Source: Bacteroidota bacterium
GTDB lineage: Bacteria; Bacteroidota; Bacteroidia; UKL13-3
Direction: 5' to 3'
DNA length: 6,844 bases
Assembly: GCA_947460565.1 (NCBI GenBank)
Contig: CANHJJ010000095.1
Span: forward strand, 1-6,844
The notes below the pieces were generated by a model that saw only the letters and a program-made list of their open reading frames with translations, had not been told where the DNA came from and searched no databases. The position numbers and the translations under genes are program-made. Below, in pieces: positions 1 through 6,475 of the stretch (positions are counted from its first letter, which is position 1; every line of letters begins with the position of its first letter).

Positions 1-175
1 CAAGTCTGCTTGGGGTGTATCTGTAAGAAAGGCCGTAACCTGTTGTAAAACCTATACCTGCACCCAATGAATGTTTGGGCTTAACCTCTGATTCTTCATC
101 CTTTTGCGCAAGTAAGTTTGAACTGATAAATAATAAAATGATGATAGCTGAAGATTTTATAATGAAGGTTTTCAT
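1..175 (-). CDS. Secreted, probable outer-membrane beta-barrel protein (N-terminal 58 residues, runs off left edge)
   Basis: Only the start of this gene lies in the window. Reading leftward from the ATG at 175-173, the product opens with two lysines (K2, K7), then a hydrophobic stretch (about residues 8-22) and a signal-peptidase I site after Leu-Leu-Ala23 with Gln24 at +1, the usual Bacteroidota pattern. A short charged linker (KDEESEVKPK) follows. Then comes a Gly/aromatic alternating stretch (LGAGIGFTTGYGLSYRY) that looks like the first strands of an outer-membrane beta-barrel. The protein is therefore exported to the periplasm and probably inserted in the outer membrane; its specific role cannot be told. 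It lies 111 bases downstream of the GNAT-nitrilase gene on the same strand, and a TACATTTG box just before the start suggests its own promoter. An overlapping minus frame (96-284) lacks such features. Confidence 0.75.
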   Translation of the reverse strand, partial: MKTFIIKSSAIIILLFISSNLLAQKDEESEVKPKHSLGAGIGFTTGYGLSYRYTPSRL

Positions 176-199
176 AATTTGTAGTTGTTAGGTGTTTAA

Positions 200-207
200 C
201 AAATGTA
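200..207 (-). promoter_or_regulatory. Candidate -7 promoter box for the secreted protein gene
   Basis: On the minus strand this reads TACATTTG, a full match to the Bacteroidota -7 consensus TAnnTTTG, 24 bases before the ATG at 175. No clear TTTG sits at the expected -33 distance; that region is instead occupied by the AT-rich palindrome at 223-238. A full 8-base match is suggestive, but chance matches are frequent in such AT-rich DNA. Confidence 0.4.
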
Positions 208-222
208 TCAAATATGACCACA

Positions 223-238
223 TAAAATATGTATTTTA
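223..238. repeat. 16-base AT-rich inverted repeat upstream of the secreted protein gene
   Basis: The sequence TAAAATATGTATTTTA has 7-base arms (TAAAATA / TATTTTA) around a TG centre. It lies between the GNAT-nitrilase stop and the candidate -7 box at 200-207, where a regulator would bind to block or assist RNA polymerase. It could be an operator. It is too AT-rich and lacks the run of T needed for a convincing intrinsic terminator. Coincidence remains possible. Confidence 0.35.
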
Positions 239-286
239 AATCATGTAAATCAATATGATTCAAGAGATTCATAAACCATGCCAAAA

Positions 287-1819
287 CTATTTTTCAAGTA
301 CTTCATACATATCAAGCCTACGGTCTTTCCAATTTAATACAGTACCAGTGTTTCTAGCACGTTCCAAAGCTGCTAAATCCAGATCGGCAATCACAACGGT
401 TTCGATATTGGTATTGCATTCCCCTGCTATGGCATCAGGTGGAAAGGCGAAATCACTTGGTGTATAAATACCCGATTGGGCATAATTAATATCCATATTA
501 TCTACTGATGGAATATTACCTATTGTTCCTGCGGTTGCTACAAAAATTTGGTTTTCTACAGCCCTACTTTGAGCACATATTTTTACACGTAGATGCCCAT
601 GTTTTTCATCTGTGCTAAAGGGAACAAATATGATTTTAGCCCCTTTATTACAAGCGATACGAGTCATTTCTGGGAACTCAACATCATAGCAAATATTAAT
701 GGCTATCTTACCACAATCCGTATTAAATACTTTTATCTCATTACCAGGTTTAACGCCCCACCATTTTGCTTCGTTTGATGTAATATGGATTTTATATTGC
801 TTTTCATAGGTTCCGTCTCGTTTAAACAAGTATGAAATATTATAAAGGTTTTCACCTTCCACTTGAAGATGAGTACCTGCTATGATATTGATATTGTATT
901 CCATTGAAAGGCGGGAAAACAACTCTATATAGTCTTCAGTATATTCATCGAGCTTGCGAATACTATCTTCGGGACTCATGCTTTTATATTCATGAAGTGA
1001 GAGTAACTGAGTAGTGAATAGCTCTGGAAACAAAGCAAAGTCAGATTTGTAATTAGATGCTACATCCGTAAAGTATTCGCATTGTTGTGCAAATTGTTTA
1101 AAGCTGTTGATTTTCCTTAGTTCGTATTGAATACAGCATATACGAACTTTTTTCATCAACACGATTCGTTCCTTTGTCTCAGGGATATAATCAAGGTTAA
1201 TCCATTCTAGAAGTAATGCATAGCCTTCACTTTCTAAGTCTTCTGGCAAATAATCTTTTATGATTCTTTGGATGGTGAAACCTTGAGATAATTGAAAGGT
1301 AACAACAGGGTCTTTGATTTTTTTCTCAACCACACGCTTGATGTAAGCTCTAATTCCAAACTCCTCAGAGTGCTCATTATAATTAGGCACACGTCCGCCA
1401 ATAAGTATGCGTTTCAGGTTTTTTTCTGCACATAAAATTTTGCGCATTTCATATAAGCGCCTACCAATTTTGAGACCTTGATATTCCGGGTGAACCATAA
1501 CCTCGATACCATATAAGGTATCTCCATCTTCATCATGATTGGTGATGTATCCATTGTCACATATTTCTTTCCAAGTATGGTCGTCATCATACTCATCCCA
1601 ACTAATAATAAGTCCGCTAGCAGAACCCACTATTTTTCCGTTGTATTCAATCACCTGCATGCCATCAGAAAATAGTTTGTATTGGCTTTCCAACATGGCA
1701 TAAGTCATTGGCTCATTGTTGGGGAAACAAATCTTAGATAGGGTAATTATTTCATCAAAATCGCTTTTTTCAGCATTTCTTTCTATCAGTTTGGGCTTGC
1801 GCGATGCACGTGTTTTCAT
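287..1819 (-). CDS. Bifunctional GNAT N-acetyltransferase / nitrilase-family carbon-nitrogen hydrolase
   Basis: A 510-residue cytoplasmic fusion with no signal peptide. Residues about 10-205 form a GNAT acetyltransferase domain. Its acetyl-CoA loop is at 109-121 (VHPEYQGLKIGRR), with Lys117 where the classical Q/RxxGxG motif has glycine. Residues about 223-500 form a carbon-nitrogen hydrolase domain with the full catalytic triad: Glu266 in LFPELF, Lys343 in QYKIH and the nucleophile Cys377 in NICYDVEFPE. This hydrolase class cleaves nitriles or amides. Length and domain order match the family that includes Bacillus subtilis YhcX (about 513 aa); that gene has been discussed as a nitrilase, but the natural substrate of the family is not firmly known. 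The two domains may act in sequence on one amine/amide metabolite; this is inference. The ATG at 1819 is preferred because the domain starts soon after it and a divergent promoter region lies upstream. The Shine-Dalgarno signal is weak. Confidence 0.9.
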   Translation of the reverse strand: MKTRASRKPKLIERNAEKSDFDEIITLSKICFPNNEPMTYAMLESQYKLFSDGMQVIEYNGKIVGSASGLIISWDEYDDDHTWKEICDNGYITNHDEDGDTLYGIEVMVHPEYQGLKIGRRLYEMRKILCAEKNLKRILIGGRVPNYNEHSEEFGIRAYIKRVVEKKIKDPVVTFQLSQGFTIQRIIKDYLPEDLESEGYALLLEWINLDYIPETKERIVLMKKVRICCIQYELRKINSFKQFAQQCEYFTDVASNYKSDFALFPELFTTQLLSLHEYKSMSPEDSIRKLDEYTEDYIELFSRLSMEYNINIIAGTHLQVEGENLYNISYLFKRDGTYEKQYKIHITSNEAKWWGVKPGNEIKVFNTDCGKIAINICYDVEFPEMTRIACNKGAKIIFVPFSTDEKHGHLRVKICAQSRAVENQIFVATAGTIGNIPSVDNMDINYAQSGIYTPSDFAFPPDAIAGECNTNIETVVIADLDLAALERARNTGTVLNWKDRRLDMYEVLEK

Positions 1820-1853
1820 ATTTTTTCTGCTTATTTGAGATAAATAGAGCTCT

Positions 1854-1861
1854 CAAAAATA
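1854..1861 (-). promoter_or_regulatory. Candidate -7 promoter box for the GNAT-nitrilase gene
   Basis: On the minus strand this reads TATTTTTG, a full match to TAnnTTTG, 34 bases upstream of the ATG at 1819, which would give a leader of about 25-30 bases. No good TTTG is present at the -33 distance. A second full match on the same strand, TAATTTTG at 1952-1959, would give a leader longer than 120 bases, so the nearer box is preferred. Confidence 0.35.
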
Positions 1862-1918
1862 AGCTATTTATTTTAATCGACTGCTTTACGTATGGTTTTA
1901 GCTATGAATAAATTGATT

Positions 1919-1948
1919 TTTGGTCGACAATAAAATTAACTAAGTTTA
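1919..1948 (+). promoter_or_regulatory. Candidate dapD promoter of the Bacteroidota type
   Basis: TTTG at 1919-1922 is followed after 18 bases by TAAGTTTA at 1941-1948, which matches the -7 consensus TAnnTTTG except for the last base. Spacing and distance fit: transcription would start near 1953-1956, leaving a short leader of about 15 bases before the dapD ATG at 1970. The leader is A-rich and has no Shine-Dalgarno sequence, as is common in this phylum. Confidence 0.45.
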
Positions 1949-1969
1949 CGCCAAAATTACTATAAAATT

Positions 1970-2812
1970 ATGCCTATCGAATCTATCAAAGAAACCGCTA
2001 TGCTTCAGGCTCAAATAGAAAAGGCTTGGGATAACAGAGAACTTTTAAAGGAGGAATTAACACAAGATTTAATAAGGGTTGTTATGGAAGAACTTGACAA
2101 AGGAATGATTCGTGTAGCAGAGCCTTCGGCCAATGGCACTTGGAAAGTGAATGAATGGGTTAAAAAGGCGGTAATTATGTATTTTCCTATTCAGAAAATG
2201 CATACCTATCAAATAGGTCCATTAGAATATTATGATAAGATTGATTTGAAGAAAGACTATGCTGGTTTGGGCGTAAGGGCTGTTCCTGGTGCTATTGCTC
2301 GATATGGTGCATATCTATCAAAAGGTGTGATTATGATGCCTAGTTTTGTAAATATTGGAGCTTATGTTGACGAAGGAACAATGATAGATACTTGGGCTAC
2401 TGTGGGTAGTTGTGCTCAGATAGGAAAACATGTGCATTTGAGTGGAGGTGTTGGTATTGGTGGTGTGTTAGAACCTGTTCAAGCAGCACCTGTAATTATT
2501 GAAGACAATTGCTTTATTGGTTCGCGTTGTATTGTGGTTGAAGGTGTCCATATTCAAAAAGAGGCTGTACTAGGTGCAGGGGTAACGATAACCCAATCTA
2601 CAAAAATTATTGATGTGACAAGCTCTGAGCCTATAGAGTACAGAGGTGTGGTGCCAGCACGTTCAGTAGTTATTCCTGGTTCATATACCAAAAAATTTGC
2701 AGCTGGGAATTATGAAGTGCCATGCGCATTAATTATTGGAAAACGAAAAGAATCAACCGACTTGAAAACTTCTTTGAATGATAGTTTGAGAGAATATAAT
2801 GTAGCGGTTTAG
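1970..2812 (+). CDS. dapD: 2,3,4,5-tetrahydropyridine-2,6-dicarboxylate N-succinyltransferase
   Basis: DapD transfers succinyl from succinyl-CoA to tetrahydrodipicolinate, giving N-succinyl-2-amino-6-ketopimelate. This is the committed step of the succinylase branch to meso-diaminopimelate (peptidoglycan) and lysine, in the cytoplasm. The 280 residues are close to the E. coli enzyme (274). An N-terminal helical domain (about 1-100) includes the family segment RVAEPSANG...VNEWVKKAV. A left-handed beta-helix of hexapeptide repeats follows (about 105-235), with the hallmark stretches GAYVDEGTMIDTWATVGS (130-147), HLSGGVGIGGVLEPVQAAP (156-174) and FIGSRCIVVEG (182-192). Asp140 and Glu191 correspond to residues implicated in catalysis in homologues. 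The C-terminal SLNDSLREYNVAV is typical of Bacteroidota DapD. Family members are trimers. It is transcribed divergently from the GNAT-nitrilase gene. A 73-base gap follows, with no clear terminator, before the nuclease gene. Confidence 0.97.
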   Translation: MPIESIKETAMLQAQIEKAWDNRELLKEELTQDLIRVVMEELDKGMIRVAEPSANGTWKVNEWVKKAVIMYFPIQKMHTYQIGPLEYYDKIDLKKDYAGLGVRAVPGAIARYGAYLSKGVIMMPSFVNIGAYVDEGTMIDTWATVGSCAQIGKHVHLSGGVGIGGVLEPVQAAPVIIEDNCFIGSRCIVVEGVHIQKEAVLGAGVTITQSTKIIDVTSSEPIEYRGVVPARSVVIPGSYTKKFAAGNYEVPCALIIGKRKESTDLKTSLNDSLREYNVAV

Positions 2813-2885
2813 CACATGTCAATTAGTTTTAACGTTCATTCTGACCGTGCTTTAAACATACATACAACTAAAATAGTAATGATAG

Positions 2886-4670
2886 ATGCAAAAATACGCA
2901 GTAAACCAACACTTAATTGAGATACTTTTAGCTTGGGTAAACTCAGGAGAAATAGCAATTCCAGAAATTCAAAGACCGTTTGTTTGGGATAGTTCAAAAG
3001 TTCGTGACTTAATGGACAGCTTGTATCAAGGTTATCCAATCGGTTATGTTATCGCTTGGAGAAATCCTAATGTGCGACTGAAAGACGGGAGTTTAAGTGA
3101 AGGCAAGAAAATCCTCATTGACGGACAACAGCGCGTAACGGCTTTGACGGCTGCAATTCTTGGACAATATGTAATTAACAAAACTTACGAGAGAGTTAAG
3201 ATTAAAATTGCTTTTCATCCTATTGATGAAAGATTTGAAGTTCAAAATCCAGCAATCTTAAAAGATAGAACTTGGCTTCCCGACATTGCAGATGCGATCA
3301 ATGGAGACCTATTTGAAATAGCAGAAAAATATTTTGAACTCAACCCTGATGTTGACAAAAAGCAAGTTCGAAATGCCTTTTCAACTTTAGTAAACATTCC
3401 TAAAAAACAAATTGGACTTATTGAACTTGCTCCCGACTTGGACATTGAAACTGTAACAGAAATTTTTATCCGTATCAATTCAAAAGGTGTTGTTTTAAGT
3501 CAAGCAGATTTTGCAATGAGTAAAATTGCATCCAACACAGAATATAACGGAAACGAATTACGCAAAGCCATTGACTACTTCTGTCATTTGTGCATTGCCC
3601 CAGAGTTTTACAAGCACATCGTTGACAATGACAAAGATTTTGCAAGGACGGACTACTTCCAAAAATTGCAATGGCTCAAAACAGAAAACGAAGATTTATA
3701 CGACCCCGATTACAACGACTTAATTCGTGTTGCATTTACTTCACAGTTCAATAGAGGACGACTTTCCGACTTGGTTAGTTTGCTATCAGGTAGAAACTTT
3801 GAAACACGGACTTATGAAGATGCAATTGCTGAACAATCATTTGCGACCTTAAAAACTGGTGTAAACAATTTTATAAACGAAACAAACTTCAAACGGTTTT
3901 TGATGATTGTAAAATCCGCAGGATTTATTTCACCAAAACTTATCCGTTCACAAAACGCAATCAATTTTGCTTACATCGTTTATCTTAAACTAAAAGAGTT
4001 GGGCGTTAACTCGGTTGCAATTGAAAGTTACGTAAGGCGTTGGTTGGTTTATTCAATATTGACAGGTAGGTATTCAGGTTCTCCTGAAAGTGCGTTTGAC
4101 TTTGACATAAAACAAATTTCTTTAAAACCGTTTGACGATTATCTCAAAGAAAAAGAGGACGGAGAATTATCAGACGCATTTTGGAACGCTTCATTACCGC
4201 AGAGTTTAGACACTTCAGTTGCAAGTAGTCCATACTTCCATGTTTTCTTGGCTTCACAAGTTAAAGCCAATGACAAAGGATTTTTATCAAAAGATGTTTT
4301 AGTAAGCGACTTGATTTCTCTTCGTGGCGACATTCACCACTTGTTTCCCAAGGACTATTTGAAAAAAAACGGATTGGACAGAGGTAAATACAATCAAATC
4401 GCGAATTACGTTTATATGCAGTCGGAGATTAACATTAAGGTTGGCAACAAACCACCCAAGGACTATTTTGAAATTGTAAAAACACAAATGTTAAAAGGCA
4501 ATCAACAAGTAAGTGGACTTTCAAACGAACAACAACTTTTTGAGAACTTGAAAATGAATTGTGTACCAACAGAAATTCAACAGATGAGTATTGATGATTA
4601 CAACGACTTCTTGATTTTAAGACGAAAGCTTATGGCGACAAAAATCAAAGAATATTACCACTCATTATGA
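2886..4670 (+). CDS. DUF262/DUF1524 single-chain GmrSD-like nuclease, probable anti-phage protein
   Basis: A 594-residue soluble protein. The N-terminal DUF262 (GmrS-like) domain carries IPEIQRPFVW (25-34), the DGQQR nucleotide-handling motif (79-83) and FIRINSKG (194-201). The C-terminal DUF1524 (GmrD-like, His-Me finger/HNH) domain carries DIHHLFPKDYL (482-492), with His484/His485 as metal/catalytic candidates, then NQIANYVYM (503-511) with Asn507, Asn516 and NKPPKDYF (521-528). Fusions of this design include the type IV restriction enzyme GmrSD, which cuts modified phage DNA, BrxU of BREX loci and SspE of phosphorothioation systems. By family, it probably uses NTP and cuts incoming DNA; its target here is unknown. 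Both active-site regions look intact. No methyltransferase, Dnd/Ssp or BREX gene is in view, so a stand-alone role is likeliest. It uses GAC for Asp far more than the glycosyltransferase next door, hinting at transfer. The ATG is supported by the family-typical VNQHLIEILLAW start; no Shine-Dalgarno is visible. Confidence 0.9.
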   Translation: MQKYAVNQHLIEILLAWVNSGEIAIPEIQRPFVWDSSKVRDLMDSLYQGYPIGYVIAWRNPNVRLKDGSLSEGKKILIDGQQRVTALTAAILGQYVINKTYERVKIKIAFHPIDERFEVQNPAILKDRTWLPDIADAINGDLFEIAEKYFELNPDVDKKQVRNAFSTLVNIPKKQIGLIELAPDLDIETVTEIFIRINSKGVVLSQADFAMSKIASNTEYNGNELRKAIDYFCHLCIAPEFYKHIVDNDKDFARTDYFQKLQWLKTENEDLYDPDYNDLIRVAFTSQFNRGRLSDLVSLLSGRNFETRTYEDAIAEQSFATLKTGVNNFINETNFKRFLMIVKSAGFISPKLIRSQNAINFAYIVYLKLKELGVNSVAIESYVRRWLVYSILTGRYSGSPESAFDFDIKQISLKPFDDYLKEKEDGELSDAFWNASLPQSLDTSVASSPYFHVFLASQVKANDKGFLSKDVLVSDLISLRGDIHHLFPKDYLKKNGLDRGKYNQIANYVYMQSEINIKVGNKPPKDYFEIVKTQMLKGNQQVSGLSNEQQLFENLKMNCVPTEIQQMSIDDYNDFLILRRKLMATKIKEYYHSL

Positions 4671-4708
4671 TAAGAGATGAAATACGAACACTATACTATT
4701 ATTGTTAA
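4667..4708 (+). pseudogene. Possible remnant start of a lost gene overlapping the nuclease stop (13 codons)
   Basis: An ATG at 4667-4669 overlaps the TGA stop of the DUF262/DUF1524 gene in the ATGA arrangement typical of translationally coupled operon genes. The frame reads only MIRDEIRTLYYYC before a TAA at 4706-4708. It may be the stump of a second gene of the transferred unit, or simply chance. No family can be assigned to so short a peptide. Confidence 0.2.
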
Positions 4709-4710
4709 GG
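4707..4710 (+). promoter_or_regulatory. Possible ribosome binding site of the glycosyltransferase gene
   Basis: AAGG lies 7 bases before the ATG at 4718. It is one of the few purine-rich, correctly spaced Shine-Dalgarno-like sites in this window and supports this ATG as the start. At four bases it is weak evidence. Confidence 0.35.
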
Positions 4711-4717
4711 TAATTCA

Positions 4718-5839
4718 ATGAGAATCGGTTTTGATGCAAAGCGGGCTTTTAACAACCACACAGGTCTTGGAAATTATTCAAGGTTTGTGATAGATTCATT
4801 ATTGACTTTTTTTCCTCAGCATGAATACTATTTATTTACCCCTGGATTTGATAGTCAATTGAAGGATTATTTCGCTTCAAGACCTAATCTTCATATTGTA
4901 AGTCCGGAGGGTATTATTGATAAAACCTTTGCATCAGCTTGGCGCAGTTTGGGTCTTGTAAAAGAATTAGAAAAATATAAGATTGACGTGTTTCATGGCT
5001 TGAGTAATGAACTACCAAATGGCATTGAACAATCAAGTATAAAATCAATTGTGAGTATTCATGATCTCATTTTTTTAAGGTATCCAGATTATTACAACAA
5101 TATAGATGCATACATATACAAGAAGAAGTTTAAGAATGCCTGCGAACACGCTACACATATTGTAAGTGTAAGCGAGCAAACCAAACAAGATATCATAAGT
5201 TATTTTCATACCAATCCATCTAAAATTAGTATGGTGTATCAAGATTGTGATAAGCAGTTTTATGAAAAACAATCTGAGTCGAAAAAGCAAAATGTAATCA
5301 ATAAATATAATCTACCTGAGCAGTTTTTCTTGACGGTAGGTACGATAGAAAAGCGCAAGAATCAGTTAAGCATATTAAAAGCGATTGCAAGTCTTAAAGA
5401 TACTAGCATTAAGTTAGTTGTTGTGGGAAAAGCAACAGAATACAAGAAGCTTTTGGATGAATTTATTATAACCAATAATATGCAGCAGCAAATAACATTT
5501 GTTCCAAAACTTGATTTTGCTGATTTGCCAGCCATATTTCAATTGGCAAATTGCGCGATTTACATTTCGGAATTTGAAGGCTTTGGTATACCTGTTTTAG
5601 AAGCCCTAAGATGCGAAGTCCCAAACATAGCAAGCAATGTGTCATCCATTCCAGAAGTAGCGGGCGATGCTGCTTTATTATGCTCTCCAACCGATGTTCA
5701 AACTTTGGCAAAACATATGGCGCATGTTCATTCTAACCCTGCATTAAGATTAGACTTAATAGAAAAAGGAAAGCAACAAGCTGAAAAAATAAATCCCCAA
5801 CATATAGCCGAGGATTTAATTAAAATTTATTCTGCTTAG
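4718..5839 (+). CDS. Glycosyltransferase family 4 (GT-B fold)
   Basis: A 373-residue retaining glycosyltransferase of the GT4 class, expected to act at the cytoplasmic face of the inner membrane in building a surface glycan such as O-antigen, capsule or exopolysaccharide. The N-terminal half starts with RIGFDAKRA and the glycine-rich GLGNYSR (16-22) of the acceptor domain; HDLIF (115-119) and the linker VSEQTKQDI (151-159) are also typical. The C-terminal nucleotide-sugar domain shows VGTIEKRKN (207-215), with Arg213/Lys214 as the phosphate-contacting pair, and the ExxxxxxxE signature Glu287-Glu295 within EFEGFGIPVLEAL. No membrane segment or signal peptide is seen. Donor sugar and acceptor cannot be read from the sequence. 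It starts 47 bases after the nuclease gene, yet its codon use (11 of the first 12 Asp codons GAT) is unlike it, so shared function is doubtful. Its stop lies one base from the stop of the convergent lipoprotein gene. Confidence 0.93.
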   Translation: MRIGFDAKRAFNNHTGLGNYSRFVIDSLLTFFPQHEYYLFTPGFDSQLKDYFASRPNLHIVSPEGIIDKTFASAWRSLGLVKELEKYKIDVFHGLSNELPNGIEQSSIKSIVSIHDLIFLRYPDYYNNIDAYIYKKKFKNACEHATHIVSVSEQTKQDIISYFHTNPSKISMVYQDCDKQFYEKQSESKKQNVINKYNLPEQFFLTVGTIEKRKNQLSILKAIASLKDTSIKLVVVGKATEYKKLLDEFIITNNMQQQITFVPKLDFADLPAIFQLANCAIYISEFEGFGIPVLEALRCEVPNIASNVSSIPEVAGDAALLCSPTDVQTLAKHMAHVHSNPALRLDLIEKGKQQAEKINPQHIAEDLIKIYSA

Positions 5840-5840
5840 A

Positions 5841-6440
5841 TTATTTTAACCTTACTGGAATATTTATGTCAATATCGCTTTCAGGTGAAGGATTAGCTGT
5901 TTTAGGTATTCCATCATAATGACTCAAAACAATATTTAGTTTTCCTATCACGGGCAGCTTATATAAAGTATCTGATGTGATGTGTAAATGCACTTCCATG
6001 CCAAAAGGTAGGGGAGGATTATTGCTATCAAATTCATCAATTTCAACCCCCATTTTTCCTTCAAGTTCTGCACTCGGAGTATAGAAAAATTGATGAACAT
6101 TTTTTAGATTTTCAATTTCCTTACTCACGGTATCATAAGGAGTTTTAGTTTTATCAATAATGATAAGGTTGATGTGATATTCATAGCCGGTATCCAATAG
6201 CAATGAATCAATAGTCGGAGGGTTTCCACCATCTCCATCAAGGTCTTCCCACTTTATCATAAATTGATGAAGCGAATCCATAGGGTCATCATGATTAAAT
6301 CCTTTCAAAATAACAGTTGTAATCTGTTCTTGAGGGGTGTTTGAAGTAGGTTTTTTAGGGTCATCTTTTTGACAGCCAAGCATACTTATGGCCAAAGCAA
6401 TTAAAAGAAGAATGAGTTTTGATTTTATTATAGTTTTCAT
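5841..6440 (-). CDS. Surface-type lipoprotein paired with a TonB-dependent receptor
   Basis: A 199-residue lipoprotein. It has a basic start (K2, K6, K8), a hydrophobic core (9-21) and a lipobox ending LGC with Cys23 as the lipidated residue. The residues after it, Gln-Lys-Asp-Asp (24-27), match the Bacteroidota lipoprotein export signal (Q-K-D/E-D/E), so display on the outer face of the outer membrane is likely. A Pro/Thr/Asn-rich linker (28-37) leads to a beta-rich domain. Landmarks are WEDLDGDGGN (64-73), an Asp/Gly loop that could bind metal, HQFFY (116-120), LSHYDG (172-177) and SDIDI (188-192). The pattern recalls a Bacteroidota family labelled 'type 1 periplasmic binding fold superfamily', often encoded beside TonB-dependent receptors; I recall this and have not tested it. 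It lies 35 bases downstream of such a receptor on the same strand and is probably co-transcribed. It may capture or hand over the receptor's ligand; the ligand is unknown. Confidence 0.8.
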   Translation of the reverse strand: MKTIIKSKLILLLIALAISMLGCQKDDPKKPTSNTPQEQITTVILKGFNHDDPMDSLHQFMIKWEDLDGDGGNPPTIDSLLLDTGYEYHINLIIIDKTKTPYDTVSKEIENLKNVHQFFYTPSAELEGKMGVEIDEFDSNNPPLPFGMEVHLHITSDTLYKLPVIGKLNIVLSHYDGIPKTANPSPESDIDINIPVRLK

Positions 6441-6475
6441 GTTATAAATGTAAAATGTGTTTTTGTGATTTGGTC

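Noticed and set aside
96..284. Minus-strand 62-codon frame overlapping the secreted protein start
   Set aside because: Overlaps the frame with a clear signal peptide, is rich in random aromatic residues and spans an AT-rich gap; no family features.
255..467. Plus-strand 70-codon open frame opposite the end of the GNAT-nitrilase gene
   Set aside because: Antisense to a well-supported enzyme with intact motifs; low-complexity product with no recognisable domain or start signal.
2816..2863. Possible hairpin terminator after dapD (GTTTTAA ... TTTAAAC)
   Set aside because: Arms pair over only a few bases with mismatches, and no T-run follows, so it is not a credible intrinsic terminator.
2879..2920. 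13-codon frame (MIDAKIRSKPTLN) overlapping the nuclease start as a possible leader peptide
   Set aside because: No attenuator-like hairpin, regulatory codon run or ribosome binding site; similar in length to the 4667-4708 frame only because of the imperfect repeat.
4697..4704. TATTATTG as a -7 box for the glycosyltransferase
   Set aside because: One mismatch to consensus and no -33 TTTG at the right distance; not distinguishable from background AT-rich sequence.
5466..5711. Minus-strand 81-codon frame inside the glycosyltransferase gene
   Set aside because: Lies opposite the nucleotide-sugar domain, whose conserved motifs explain the sequence; no promoter or start signal of its own.
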